Assembly: GCF_031846165.1 (NCBI RefSeq)
Contig: NZ_JAVRIE010000002.1
Coordinates: forward strand, 1-64,000
Origin: Glaciecola blandensis
GTDB taxonomy: Bacteria; Pseudomonadota; Gammaproteobacteria; Enterobacterales; Alteromonadaceae
Reading direction: 5' to 3'
Length of the DNA: 64,000 nucleotides
Shown here piece after piece: positions 27,131 through 35,932 of the stretch. The notes under the pieces are model-generated. The model had not been told where the DNA came from, did no database searches, and saw only the letters and a program-made list of their open reading frames with translations. The position numbers and the translations under genes are program-made. The first letter of the stretch is position 1. The number at the start of each line of letters is the position of its first letter.

Positions 27131-28534
27131 TTAGAAAGGTAGAGGCATTGGGTTACCATTTAACATTGCCTGACCATCTTTCATGGTGAAAGTCATTTCA
27201 TGCATACCTTCAGGCGTCACTGTAATCATACCTTGTTGAGTAAACATACCAATCATGCCTTCAACTTGTTGGGCAGCTATCGCGCTGATTTCTTCTTCTG
27301 TCATACCGGCAGTATTGGGGTCAGACATCATTTGAGCGCCTACAGCTTGCTCACCAATCCACAAAGCCATTGCTTTATCCATGCTTATTTTAGAATCCAC
27401 GACTAACTTCGACATCCAAAAACTCGTGTCGGTTATTAATGCCGGCATTGCATCGACACCTTCGAGCTTAGTATGAATCTTACCCGTAAAGTTGCCGTCA
27501 TTGATTTGACCAGACAGTTCAGCAATATTTATCTCAGGGTTTGCTTGTAGTTGAGGAAGTAGCTTTGTTTCCATCACTTCTGGCAACAACTCAGGGTCCA
27601 TACTCGCTTCTTGATAAGCTTGGAAGAATGTTTTCTCTAGGTTGTTAAACTCTGTCTTAAGGAGTACATTCTTGGCGTCTACGCCAACTACGCTGAGCTC
27701 ATCCATTGCATAATTTAAATCCATATCCATCAACGTGCCCGCGTCATTTACTTTAGTCACCGCATCAATGACGAAGTTTCGCATCGACATGTTGGCTTCT
27801 TCTAATGGTGAAGAAACAGCGAGCTCTCCCATTACGAACTTCGCATTAGAGTTATAGAGAACGTTCTCCATAGCCGCAGCGAAAGAACCTTCGAGCGAGG
27901 ACTCCATCGTTATCGTGGATATCGTAACTTCTGTATCAGCGTCTGGTGCAGCGAACTTGAATGAGTCCATAGCACCGTCATAAATAGTGTTCGAGCTGGA
28001 CACAGAAAATTCACCCTTCCAGCCACTGAACTCTAGTGAGCCACCATCAATTGTACCTTCTGCTTGCGTAAACGAAGGGATGGTGTCAGTACCATTGAAT
28101 GAACCCGTAAAACCAACATTACCTGCGATAGTGTAAAAACTCTGATCGCCAGCATATTGCAAACTATCGCGGAATGTATCTAGATCCGTTTCTGCTTTTA
28201 CTGCGGTTAACCCTAAGCTGAAGCCGTTGAGAAGAAGCACTGGACCGTGTTGGGCATTTACATTTAACGTGAAGGTAAGATCTTGAAACATTTCCATTTG
28301 TTCAGCAGGCAACGCTTCATCTTCAAACATTGCTGGATCGATACCAAACTCTATGACTGAAGAGCTAGTGAACCAATTTTGGGTGCGCTCGTTAATCGTC
28401 GCCGTATAACCTGGCATGTCATTTACGCTGGTAACAAACTCATCGAGTTGGGTGTTATAGCTTGAACCGGCTAGTTTAGGGCCAATTAGGCCAATCGCAG
28501 CGATAAGTGCTACAGGAATAATCACTTTTTTCAT
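27131..28534 (-). CDS. DUF945 (YdgA-like) family protein
   Basis: The protein has 467 residues with one N-terminal hydrophobic anchor or signal (IIPVALIAAIGLIGPKLAG), followed by the YNTQLDEFV and YTATINERTQNWF elements typical of DUF945. The rest is beta-rich with repeating strands of the AsmA-like kind. YdgA-family proteins are found at the inner membrane of Gammaproteobacteria and have no settled function. The C-terminus ends in a short Pro-rich tail (NGNPMPLPF). It is transcribed alone. Confidence 0.85.
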   Translation of the reverse strand: MKKVIIPVALIAAIGLIGPKLAGSSYNTQLDEFVTSVNDMPGYTATINERTQNWFTSSSVIEFGIDPAMFEDEALPAEQMEMFQDLTFTLNVNAQHGPVLLLNGFSLGLTAVKAETDLDTFRDSLQYAGDQSFYTIAGNVGFTGSFNGTDTIPSFTQAEGTIDGGSLEFSGWKGEFSVSSSNTIYDGAMDSFKFAAPDADTEVTISTITMESSLEGSFAAAMENVLYNSNAKFVMGELAVSSPLEEANMSMRNFVIDAVTKVNDAGTLMDMDLNYAMDELSVVGVDAKNVLLKTEFNNLEKTFFQAYQEASMDPELLPEVMETKLLPQLQANPEINIAELSGQINDGNFTGKIHTKLEGVDAMPALITDTSFWMSKLVVDSKISMDKAMALWIGEQAVGAQMMSDPNTAGMTEEEISAIAAQQVEGMIGMFTQQGMITVTPEGMHEMTFTMKDGQAMLNGNPMPLPF

Positions 28535-28674
28535 TTTACTTCCTTGTGAGGAATGTCGACTTCGAAACGGAAATTATCCGTTTCACGTTTTGTGTATCAT
28601 CATGATCACACTCGTCACTAAGTTTATCCTAGGGAGTGTTGAGGTGCGACCGTTTTTGAATCGAAAATAACAAT

Positions 28675-28712
28675 ATATAGATCAGCCCTTTTAGCAAGAG
28701 CTTGATCTATAT
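28675..28712 (-). terminator. Hairpin downstream of the DUF885 gene
   Basis: Perfect 10-bp arms ATATAGATCA (28675-28684) and their complement (28703-28712) enclose an 18-base loop that can pair further (GCT/AGC). It starts about 30 bases after the DUF885 stop on the minus strand and is followed by a T-rich stretch, so it may terminate that transcript. Confidence 0.45.
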
Positions 28713-28743
28713 CGTAAATTTCAAGGTTTGTGATGTTTGCTGT

Positions 28744-30522
28744 TTAGCGATTATCTTCAATAAATTGGTCGATGTTTTGTTCTAAAACGAACAAGGGCAC
28801 AGAGCCATGTGCTAATACCGCATCATGGAAATCGCGAACATCAAATTTTTCGCCTAAGGCTAATTCTGTTTTCTTTCGCAATTCTTTAATTTTTATCTCA
28901 CCAATTTTATACGAGAGAGCTTGTCCGGGCCACGAGATATAGCGGTCAATCTCTGTGCGTACATTATGCTCGGATAATGCCGTATTCTCCATCATATAAC
29001 TGAGTGCCTTGTCTCGACTCCAGCCAAACATATGCATGCCAGTATCAACAACTAAACGACAGGCGCGCCACATTTCATAGCTCAAACGACCAAAGTTATC
29101 GTATGGATCCTCATAAATACCAACTTCTAAGCCAAGGTATTCTGAATACAAGCCCCAACCCTCACCAAAAGCTGATATATAGGTTGAACGGCGTACATCA
29201 GGTAGTTCGTCCATTTCTGCCGCTAAAGAAATTTGCAGGTGATGACCGGGTACTGCTTCATGTAAGGTTAAGGCAGGTAATGCATACAATGGACGCTTGT
29301 CTAGGGCATAAGTATTTACCCAATAATAACCTGGACGGTCATCTGAACTGGGTGATATGTATCGGCCAGTTGTATATTTGGGCGCTATGCTGTCTGGTAC
29401 AGCTTCAACGCCGTATGGCGTGCGTGGTAATTTTTTAAAAAGTTTCGGTAGTTGAGCATCCATTTGTTTGGCGATATACGATGCCGTGATGATCAGATCT
29501 TCTGGTGTTTGCGCATAAAAACGCGGATCAGTACGAAGAAACTCAATAAACTCATTAATATCGCCATCGAATTCCAGAGCGTCGACTATTTCTTGCATTT
29601 CAGCTCTGATACGAGCGACTTCTGCTAGGCCAATCTCATGTATTTCTTTGGCTGTGAGGTCGGTGGTAGTGAAGTGCTTGATTCTGTTCTGGTAGAAAGC
29701 TTCGCCATTCGGCCATGTTTTGACTGAAATATCACGCTTGGCTTCAGGGATATATTCGTCACTTAAAAAGTGATAAAAATCAACGTAAGCTTGATTGACC
29801 TTTTCAATTTCTGCCTTCGCTTCACTCATATCTCTATCGGTTTTTAAGCTGTCGGGCATATTCGCAAAAGGAGAGAAGAAAAGGCTATCTTCTGGTGTTT
29901 CAGCAATGAATGCAGAAACCGATTCTTCGAAGCCTTTCAAGACAGCTTTGGGTTGCACTTGGCCTACTCGCATACCTTCTTTCATATAAGCGATTTGTTG
30001 AGCAAAGTAATCTGGTATTTCAGAGAGCAACATCATGTAGCTGTTGAGTTGCTCATCGGTTTTGATTTTTGTATTGCTAGCACTATTGCCTATTGCACTA
30101 TGAAAACCATATTCAGCGGTAATTGGAACGAGATATTCTTTAAATGTGTAAGAGTCGATATAGTTTTGAAGTCGATACTTCTGCATTAATAAGGAGATGT
30201 TTTCTGAATGGCTTAGTTCTTCGCTATTTATTTCATTCAGCATGCTCATAAAGGCTTTGTATTGAGCTGCTTGCTCAGCAAGCCCTGATTCACTGATATC
30301 CTCTAACGCCCTTTGGGTTTTTTGCCCTCGCGACTTTGCCAAATAAGGTGAAACAGACATTTCATATGCCCAAATTTCATCTAATAAAGATTGTAAAGTA
30401 TAGGATGCTACCGGTTTGACTTGTGCCATCGGTGCCGTGGTGCTAGTTGGAGAAGTGGGCTGGGTTGAACCACAGGCCGCCAGTGATAACGCCACTGCAA
30501 CAGAACAAAAAACCTTTTTCAT
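28744..30522 (-). CDS. DUF885-family metallopeptidase-like lipoprotein
   Basis: A lipobox LAAC follows MKKVFCSVAVALS. The 592-residue protein is helical and carries the family motif HEAVPGHH at about residues 422-430, which has the shape of a zinc site (HExxxGHH), with GEGWGLYSEYL further on as likely third ligand region. Some DUF885 proteins have been proposed to be peptidases, but substrates are unknown. The long helical N-terminal half (30-250) is normal for the family. It would act at the periplasmic face. It is transcribed alone, with the minisatellite immediately upstream of its promoter region. Confidence 0.88.
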   Translation of the reverse strand: MKKVFCSVAVALSLAACGSTQPTSPTSTTAPMAQVKPVASYTLQSLLDEIWAYEMSVSPYLAKSRGQKTQRALEDISESGLAEQAAQYKAFMSMLNEINSEELSHSENISLLMQKYRLQNYIDSYTFKEYLVPITAEYGFHSAIGNSASNTKIKTDEQLNSYMMLLSEIPDYFAQQIAYMKEGMRVGQVQPKAVLKGFEESVSAFIAETPEDSLFFSPFANMPDSLKTDRDMSEAKAEIEKVNQAYVDFYHFLSDEYIPEAKRDISVKTWPNGEAFYQNRIKHFTTTDLTAKEIHEIGLAEVARIRAEMQEIVDALEFDGDINEFIEFLRTDPRFYAQTPEDLIITASYIAKQMDAQLPKLFKKLPRTPYGVEAVPDSIAPKYTTGRYISPSSDDRPGYYWVNTYALDKRPLYALPALTLHEAVPGHHLQISLAAEMDELPDVRRSTYISAFGEGWGLYSEYLGLEVGIYEDPYDNFGRLSYEMWRACRLVVDTGMHMFGWSRDKALSYMMENTALSEHNVRTEIDRYISWPGQALSYKIGEIKIKELRKKTELALGEKFDVRDFHDAVLAHGSVPLFVLEQNIDQFIEDNR

Positions 30523-30603
30523 ATCTTACCTCGTTTATCAATCAGGCTCTCAGGTTACTCGAAAGCTCGATTAAAGTTAACCAAAAGTTAAATATGTCTC
30601 GTC

Positions 30604-30717
30604 ATCCGTCATTCCTGCAATTATCCGTCATTCCTGTAATCATCCGTCATTCCTGCAATTATCTGTCATTCCTGCAATTATCTGTCATTCCTGCAATTAT
30701 CTGTCATTCCTGCGGAG
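30604..30717 (+). repeat. Tandem repeat array A: six 19-bp units
   Basis: Six direct copies of a 19-bp unit (consensus ATCTGTCATTCCTGCAATT) run without spacers. The first three use ATCCGTC and one has TGTAATC; the last merges into the hairpin TTCCTGCGGAGGCAGGAA. The core GTCATTCCTGC equals the left end of the palindromic element at 30703-30753, so the array seems to have grown from that arm. Confidence 0.9.
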
Positions 30718-30748
30718 GCAGGAATCTAGGTCCCCGCCTTCGCGGGGA
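30706..30748. repeat. Double-hairpin repeat element (GTCATTCCTGC...GCGGGGATGAC)
   Basis: Two adjacent hairpins: ATTCCTGC/GCAGGAAT (30706-30713 with 30718-30725) and TCCCCGC/GCGGGGA (30731-30737 with 30742-30748). The whole is bounded by GTCAT and ATGAC. Elements of this form are scattered in many gammaproteobacterial and neisserial intergenic regions. It is the junction between arrays A and B. Confidence 0.8.
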
Positions 30749-30896
30749 TGACGAAAGCGCGGGGATGACGAAAGCGCGGGGATGACGACAGCGCGGGGAT
30801 GACGAAAGCGCGGGGATGACGAAAGCGCGGGGATGACGACAGCGCGGGGATGACGACAGCGCAGGGAAGACGAGAGTGCGGGGATGACAAGCAAGC
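30744..30896 (+). repeat. Tandem repeat array B: nine 17-bp units
   Basis: Nine units of 17 bp (consensus GGGGATGACGAAAGCGC, with GACGACAGC as a second version) run from 30744 to 30896. The last two are degenerate. The core GCGGGGATGAC is the right end of the double hairpin and the near complement of array A's core. There are no unique spacers, so this is not CRISPR. It lies 53 bases upstream of the HSL-like esterase start. Confidence 0.9.
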
Positions 30897-30948
30897 GTGT
30901 GGCTGATATAAAACAAGTCATGAAGTACCACACAATGGCAAAATAGCG

Positions 30949-31992
30949 ATGAGTAAAATGGAAAATGACCCAAGAATAGATCCAAGGATTAAAGCCGCTT
31001 TTGGAAAAATGCGTCTTACGGGGTCTAACGATATAGAGAGTCGCGAGGCCGCTCTTGAAGCTGCTCAGTCAGAACGAGCGATAATGACTCGCCAAATGAT
31101 GAAAGGCTTCCTAGATAATTGCAACGATGAAACCATTGCACCTAGCACGGGTCTGAATATTAGTACTCATTCTTTCACATCAAGCCCAGATGGTAATCAG
31201 GTCAATATTCAATTCATTCGACCCGACAATCAACATAACTTACCGTGTATTTATTACATACATGGTGGCGGTATGGCGACGATGTCCTGCTACGATGGCA
31301 ATTACACTGCATGGGGCAAAATGATTGCTGCACAAGGCGTAGCGGTTGCAATGGTAGATTTTAGAAATGCACTGTTGCCTTCATCATCACCCGAGGTTGC
31401 GCCGTTTCCTGCGGGATTGAATGATTGCGTATCGGGACTTCAGTGGTTATCTGAAAATAGCGATACCTTTAACATCGATGTGGATAATATTGTGGTATCG
31501 GGCGACAGTGGTGGCGGGAACCTAGCTATCGCCACGGCTCTGACTTTAAAAAGCAATAAGCAATTATCGCTTATTTCTGGCGTTTACGCATTGTGCCCTT
31601 ACATTGCAGGGAAGTGGCCCTTGCCAGAAAATCCATCATCGGCAGAAAATAACGGTATTTTGCTCGATCTACACAACAATATAAGTGCGATGATTTATGG
31701 CATCGAGGCATTCGAAGCACAAAACCCTTTAGCTTGGCCAGGTTTCGCGACTGAAGAAGATCTAAAAGGCTTTGTGCCAACGATGATTAGCGTTAATGAG
31801 TGTGATCCTTTGCGAGACGAGGGAGTGAATTTCTATCGCTTGTTATTGCGTGCAGGTGTTCAAGCCAGTTGTAGACAAGTGATGGGTACCACTCATGCAG
31901 TTGAAATGTTCCCCATTGCCTGTCCTGACATTAGTCGTGAAACTGCTAGCAGTATGGCAAATTTTTGTGCTGAAGTAGCCAAAGGCCGATAG
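30949..31992 (+). CDS. Alpha/beta-hydrolase, hormone-sensitive-lipase-type esterase
   Basis: The oxyanion motif HGGG is present in YYIHGGGMATMS, and the nucleophile elbow GDSGGGN places the Ser in the second third of the 347-residue protein. The acid (NECDPLRDEG) and His (MGTTHAVEM) follow in the expected order. There is no signal peptide, so it is cytoplasmic. The ATG at 30949 has only a weak ribosome site, and an ATG four codons later (MENDP) is possible. It likely hydrolyses short acyl esters. The adjacent minisatellite forms its upstream region and could affect expression. Confidence 0.87.
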   Translation: MSKMENDPRIDPRIKAAFGKMRLTGSNDIESREAALEAAQSERAIMTRQMMKGFLDNCNDETIAPSTGLNISTHSFTSSPDGNQVNIQFIRPDNQHNLPCIYYIHGGGMATMSCYDGNYTAWGKMIAAQGVAVAMVDFRNALLPSSSPEVAPFPAGLNDCVSGLQWLSENSDTFNIDVDNIVVSGDSGGGNLAIATALTLKSNKQLSLISGVYALCPYIAGKWPLPENPSSAENNGILLDLHNNISAMIYGIEAFEAQNPLAWPGFATEEDLKGFVPTMISVNECDPLRDEGVNFYRLLLRAGVQASCRQVMGTTHAVEMFPIACPDISRETASSMANFCAEVAKGR

Positions 31993-32005
31993 GTTCACGA
32001 ACGGC

Positions 32006-33154
32006 TTATGGTTCAAAACGCATTGTTTCGCCGATAGCCATCGTGGTGAATTTCGATTCATCTAGTGATTGTGTTTCTTGGGCATGTTTGAGCGCTTTGA
32101 CTGGGTCACCCGGTTCTTCCGCGGTGAGTGGAAAGGTACCCCAGTGCATCCCAATTGCTTTGCTAGCTTTTACATCCGTCTGTATTTTCAATGCTTCGTC
32201 TGGATTCACGTGGTATTTCTGCATGAACCATCGAGGTAAGTAGGCACCTATGGGAATGAGCGCCAAGTCGATAGGATCGGTACGTTCGCCAATCTCTTTG
32301 AATTGAACGCTGTTATAGCCAGTATCTCCGGCAAACCAAATGTGAAACCCATCAATATTTATTGACCAGCTTGCCCAAAGCGTTTGCAATCTGTCACTTA
32401 GCCCCCGCGCTGACCAATGTTGGCTTGGTAGTGCCTGTATATCGGCCGAAGCAAAGGCGTTTTGCGCAATGCTCTTATCCCACCAATCTAGCTCAGTTAT
32501 ATTATTAGCGATTACGCCCTCTTGTTCTAAGTGGGCTTTTAAACCTAGAGGCACAAAAAAGCGAGTAGGTGAGACCTGTTGTAAGCTTCTTTCGGCTAAG
32601 GTGCTCAAGGTACTGTTGTCTAGGTGGTCGTAGTGATTATGGCTAATAATGACAATGTCGATATTAGGTAAGTCTGCGTAGTCCATTGCATGTGGTACAT
32701 AGCGTTTTGGTCCGGCAAACGAGAGTGGAGATGCCCGATTACTAAAAATAGGATCGGTGAGTAAGGTGAGACCTTTATGTTGAATCAAGAACATAGAGTG
32801 CCCCAGCCATGTTATTAACGGCAGATCTGTCTCGGCTTGCAGATCACTTTTCGCTTGAATTCTAGCAATATCTACTTGTTGCTGAGGCACTTGGTCAGCC
32901 AAAGCGGGGTGGTCTGCCCATACTTCATCGCCCAGTAAACGCATTTCCAGAAAATCAAAAAAGCTCTTATCGGTATCAACAACGTATAAGTTCTTAAAAC
33001 CATCGGGCGTATGATGCTCTTTGCCCTTGCGCTGTTGGAAGCTGTCAGTACCAGCACACGATGCTAAAAATACAATAAAAATCAGACCAATGAGTCGATG
33101 TGACCACGTGAGCTGATACTTTGCCGAAGTATGGCTCTTTGTCATATTTCTCAT
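32006..33154 (-). CDS. Metallo-beta-lactamase-fold hydrolase lipoprotein (NAPE-PLD/UlaG-like)
   Basis: The signal segment ends in the lipobox LASC. The body matches the subgroup with LITWLGHSMFLIQ, TDPIF and RYVPHAMDYADLP. The metal site is SHNHYDHLD (HxHxDH), with further ligands in FAGDTGYNS and IGMHWGTF. Related proteins include N-acyl-phosphatidylethanolamine phospholipase D, so a phospholipid substrate is possible but unproven. The ATG overlaps the stop of the TetR gene by 4 bases, so they form an operon and the regulator probably controls this enzyme. Confidence 0.87.
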   Translation of the reverse strand: MRNMTKSHTSAKYQLTWSHRLIGLIFIVFLASCAGTDSFQQRKGKEHHTPDGFKNLYVVDTDKSFFDFLEMRLLGDEVWADHPALADQVPQQQVDIARIQAKSDLQAETDLPLITWLGHSMFLIQHKGLTLLTDPIFSNRASPLSFAGPKRYVPHAMDYADLPNIDIVIISHNHYDHLDNSTLSTLAERSLQQVSPTRFFVPLGLKAHLEQEGVIANNITELDWWDKSIAQNAFASADIQALPSQHWSARGLSDRLQTLWASWSINIDGFHIWFAGDTGYNSVQFKEIGERTDPIDLALIPIGAYLPRWFMQKYHVNPDEALKIQTDVKASKAIGMHWGTFPLTAEEPGDPVKALKHAQETQSLDESKFTTMAIGETMRFEP

Positions 33155-33750
33155 GTGTCGGCTTCTTGGTTTAGTGCAACGCTAGACAAAACCTGACGCA
33201 TGGCAATGAGCACATCGTCTTCGCCATCTTGCAAAATACTCGATACCGCAAAGCCTTGAGTAAAACAGGTAAGCTGTAAGGCAATTGCTTCAATATTCAC
33301 ATCTGGGCGAATTTGTTGATGTTTCTGTGCTCGCTCTAAACAAGCAATAAAGCATAATTGCAATGAATCATAATAATGACGCGCGATAGTTTGCACCTGT
33401 TCGTCGCTTCGGCCTAGTTCGCTAATACAGTCAACTAATAAGCAACCTTGTTCGGATATAAGTGAATAATAAGCTCGGAAGTAGTCGTCTATTGCAACCG
33501 TACCCGTTTCTCTGCGTGCAACTAAGCTTTCTTGGCATCGCGATAATTGCGTGTCGACGTAGTGCTGTAAGACCGCGTGTAGGAAACCGCGTTTACTCTT
33601 AAACTCTAGATAAAACGCTCTTCGATTAAATTGCGTTCGAGCGATGATTTCTTCCATCGAAGCGCTAGCAAAACCTTGCTCTGTGAAGATTTCAACTGCG
33701 TACGAAAGAATGTCGTTGATGTTGTACTGGGCTTGCTTTGGCATAGGCAA
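33151..33750 (-). CDS. TetR-family transcriptional regulator
   Basis: The N-terminal helix-turn-helix is clear: ILSYAVEIFTEQGFASASMEEIIART, split here as helix and turn, then FNRRAFYLEFKSKRGFL. The C-terminal 130 residues are helical with a Cys-containing segment (EQGCLLVDCISELG) typical of ligand-binding TetR cores. Length is 199 residues. It is the first gene of an operon with the metallo-hydrolase lipoprotein. A 16-bp palindrome 73 bases upstream is its likely operator, so autoregulation is expected. Confidence 0.9.
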   Translation of the reverse strand: MPMPKQAQYNINDILSYAVEIFTEQGFASASMEEIIARTQFNRRAFYLEFKSKRGFLHAVLQHYVDTQLSRCQESLVARRETGTVAIDDYFRAYYSLISEQGCLLVDCISELGRSDEQVQTIARHYYDSLQLCFIACLERAQKHQQIRPDVNIEAIALQLTCFTQGFAVSSILQDGEDDVLIAMRQVLSSVALNQEADT

Positions 33751-33822
33751 CCTTCCTATTCACAACCTGTTTTTTGCGCATGCAGGTGGCGATTTAAGCC
33801 AATACAATAGCGCTAAACATAA

Positions 33823-33838
33823 AAGAACATCTGTTCTT
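33823..33838. promoter_or_regulatory. Palindromic operator upstream of the TetR gene
   Basis: AAGAACA-TC-TGTTCTT is a perfect 7+2+7 palindrome, 73 bases upstream of the TetR start codon in a 345-base gap to the M28 peptidase gene. Size and position fit a TetR-family binding site. No other candidate in this gap is as symmetrical. Confidence 0.6.
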
Positions 33839-34095
33839 AATGCTATAGGTATAACAGCCTTTTAGGAAAATGCCAAGAGTTTGAATTTCCCCTCCTTAGA
33901 TTACAAACACCTATTAAACGAGCTTTCAGAAGCAACCTTAGGAAAATGTTACACAATATTTCAGAAGGCATTACATCGTAATATTGGGCCTGAATTTATG
34001 ATATAAACACGGCGTGAAAAATGAAAAGCAAAAATCGAAAATCAAACTCGAAAACCAAATTCGAAAACAACACTGACACGAAAAGAGACAATAGT

Positions 34096-35763
34096 ATGAA
34101 ACGCTTTACGCAACTAATGCTGAAATCGACGATTGCAGCAAGCGCCAGTTTACTGGTTCTAGGCTGCTCCATGACAGCCCAACAACACTCGATGAGTAGC
34201 ATGGTAGATGTGACTCCTAATATTGAGAACATTAAGTCACATATGGGCTTTTTGGCAGACGATTTATTAGAGGGAAGAGAAACCGGTTCCCAAGGTCATG
34301 AGATTGCTTCTTTGTATATTGCTGGCGAATTTGCCAAGTACGGTTTAAAGCCTGCTGGAGACAACGGTACTTATATTCAACGCATTAATTTCCGTAAAGG
34401 TTTGCTGGTGCAAGATTCACCTAGCTTTAATGTAGAATCTAAAGGTGAAAGCTTTGCGCTAACGTATCCTGATGACTTTTTGAGTGGACCTAACTTAGTG
34501 TCTGAAGATGCTAGCGTTACTGCTCCCATTATTTTCGTGGGATACGGTATTGTTGCACCAAATCTAAACCATGACGATTACGCCGGTTTAGACGTTGAAG
34601 GCAAGATTGTACTAGCTTTATCGGGTAAGCCAGCTTCGTTTCCATCGGAAGAAGGCTCGCATGCTGCTTCAGGTACGCAAAAATCAAAGTATGCTGCAGA
34701 GCGTGGCGCAGTTGGCTACATGACAGTCACAACACCAAGCAGCGAAAAAAGACGTCCTTACAAGAATTTATTGAATTACCTATATTCTCCTAGAATGCGC
34801 TGGGTGCAAGAAGATGGTAACCCTTCAAACGTGCAGCCTGGCTTAGTGGGTAGTGCTTATCTCAGCCCGCCAGCGGCTGAAAAACTGTTTGCACTTGGGT
34901 CAACTCCTATTGCAGATGTCTTCGCGCAATTAGAAAAAGAAGAATCTCCAGTGGGGTTCGATATTCCAGCAACGGTTACCCTGAGTCGCAAAACGACCCA
35001 TGAGAACCTAACTAGCCCGAATGTCGTCGGTATCTTGGAAGGCAGCGATCCCGTTTTGAAAAATGAGTATGTTGTATTTTCTGCTCACTCTGATCATATC
35101 GGTATTTCTAAATCAGTAAAGAAAGACAAAATCAATAATGGCGCAATGGACAACGCTACTGGTACATCTGTCTTAATGGAAACGGCAAGAATGTTCAGTG
35201 AGTTACCTGTGGCACCGAAACGCTCAATCATCTTCATCGCTGTCACAGGAGAAGAAAAAGGTTTGTTGGGTGCAGATTATTACGCGCGCAATCCAACGGT
35301 ACCAAAGGGGAGTATGATCGCCAACGTGAACCTAGATATGCCAATTCTCACTTATGAATTTGCAGATGTGATTGCCTTTGGTGCAAATCATTCTTCTATG
35401 AAAGCATCGGTAGAGTTAGCTGCGAAAAACGCTGGATTAACATTGAGTGAAGACCCGTGGCCAGAGCAGAACTTATTTACCCGCTCTGATCACTATAGCT
35501 TCGTAAAACAGGGCATCCCAGCGGTATTCTTAGTACCTGGTTTACAATCAAAAGATCCAGAAATAGATGGCAGCAAAGTATTCAGTACTTTCTTATCTAC
35601 CAACTATCACAAACCGGGTGATGATATGAGCCAACCTTTTGTATGGGAAGCGGCGAAAACCTTCACAAACGTCAACTTCCAAATTGGCCTGACTTTAGCT
35701 AACCAAGCTGAAAAGCCGACTTGGAACGAGGGCGATTTCTTCGGCGAGACCTTCGCGAAGTAA
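34096..35763 (+). CDS. M28-family metallopeptidase lipoprotein
   Basis: The start is set at the ATG at 34096, which gives MKRFTQLML and a normal signal ending in the lipobox VLGC; the longer frame from 34021 adds 25 polar residues ahead of it. AAAAGAG lies upstream. A PA-type insert seems present between residues 120 and 270. Zinc-ligand motifs follow in the M28 order: FSAHSDHIG, NGAMDNATGTS, TGEEKGLLGA, NLDMPI and RSDHYSFVKQGIPAVF. It should cleave peptides in the periplasm or outer membrane, probably as an aminopeptidase. It is a single gene. Confidence 0.92.
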   Translation: MKRFTQLMLKSTIAASASLLVLGCSMTAQQHSMSSMVDVTPNIENIKSHMGFLADDLLEGRETGSQGHEIASLYIAGEFAKYGLKPAGDNGTYIQRINFRKGLLVQDSPSFNVESKGESFALTYPDDFLSGPNLVSEDASVTAPIIFVGYGIVAPNLNHDDYAGLDVEGKIVLALSGKPASFPSEEGSHAASGTQKSKYAAERGAVGYMTVTTPSSEKRRPYKNLLNYLYSPRMRWVQEDGNPSNVQPGLVGSAYLSPPAAEKLFALGSTPIADVFAQLEKEESPVGFDIPATVTLSRKTTHENLTSPNVVGILEGSDPVLKNEYVVFSAHSDHIGISKSVKKDKINNGAMDNATGTSVLMETARMFSELPVAPKRSIIFIAVTGEEKGLLGADYYARNPTVPKGSMIANVNLDMPILTYEFADVIAFGANHSSMKASVELAAKNAGLTLSEDPWPEQNLFTRSDHYSFVKQGIPAVFLVPGLQSKDPEIDGSKVFSTFLSTNYHKPGDDMSQPFVWEAAKTFTNVNFQIGLTLANQAEKPTWNEGDFFGETFAK

Positions 35764-35775
35764 ATTCAAAAACAA

Positions 35776-35804
35776 GTACCACCTAGGATTTTCTTAGGTG
35801 GTAC
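35776..35804 (+). terminator. Hairpin downstream of the M28 peptidase gene
   Basis: A 13-bp stem GTACCACCTAGGA (35776-35788) pairs with 35792-35804 with one G-T pair. It begins 12 bases after the stop codon. The following CATCTTATTCT is only weakly T-rich. Confidence 0.6.
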
Positions 35805-35932
35805 CATCTTATTCTAACGGATGCCTTGACGAGCTGTCGCTTATCGCGTTTGAAAGAGCCTGTTGTCATCAAACTGTCATAAATAGTTCATGTACGGTAT
35901 TATATTGTTTTGACATATAAACTTGCTGGATT

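Noticed and set aside
29004..29438. 144-residue plus-strand frame
   Set aside because: It is antisense to the well-supported DUF885 gene, has no ribosome site and no recognisable motif.
30604..30896. CRISPR-like periodicity
   Set aside because: The repeats are directly tandem with no unique spacers, and units of 17 and 19 bp are too short; they are minisatellite arrays derived from a palindromic element.
30697..30985. Minus-strand frames of 78 and 93 residues rich in His-Pro-Arg and Ser repeats
   Set aside because: They are translations of the tandem arrays, open in more than one frame, with no ribosome site or domain.
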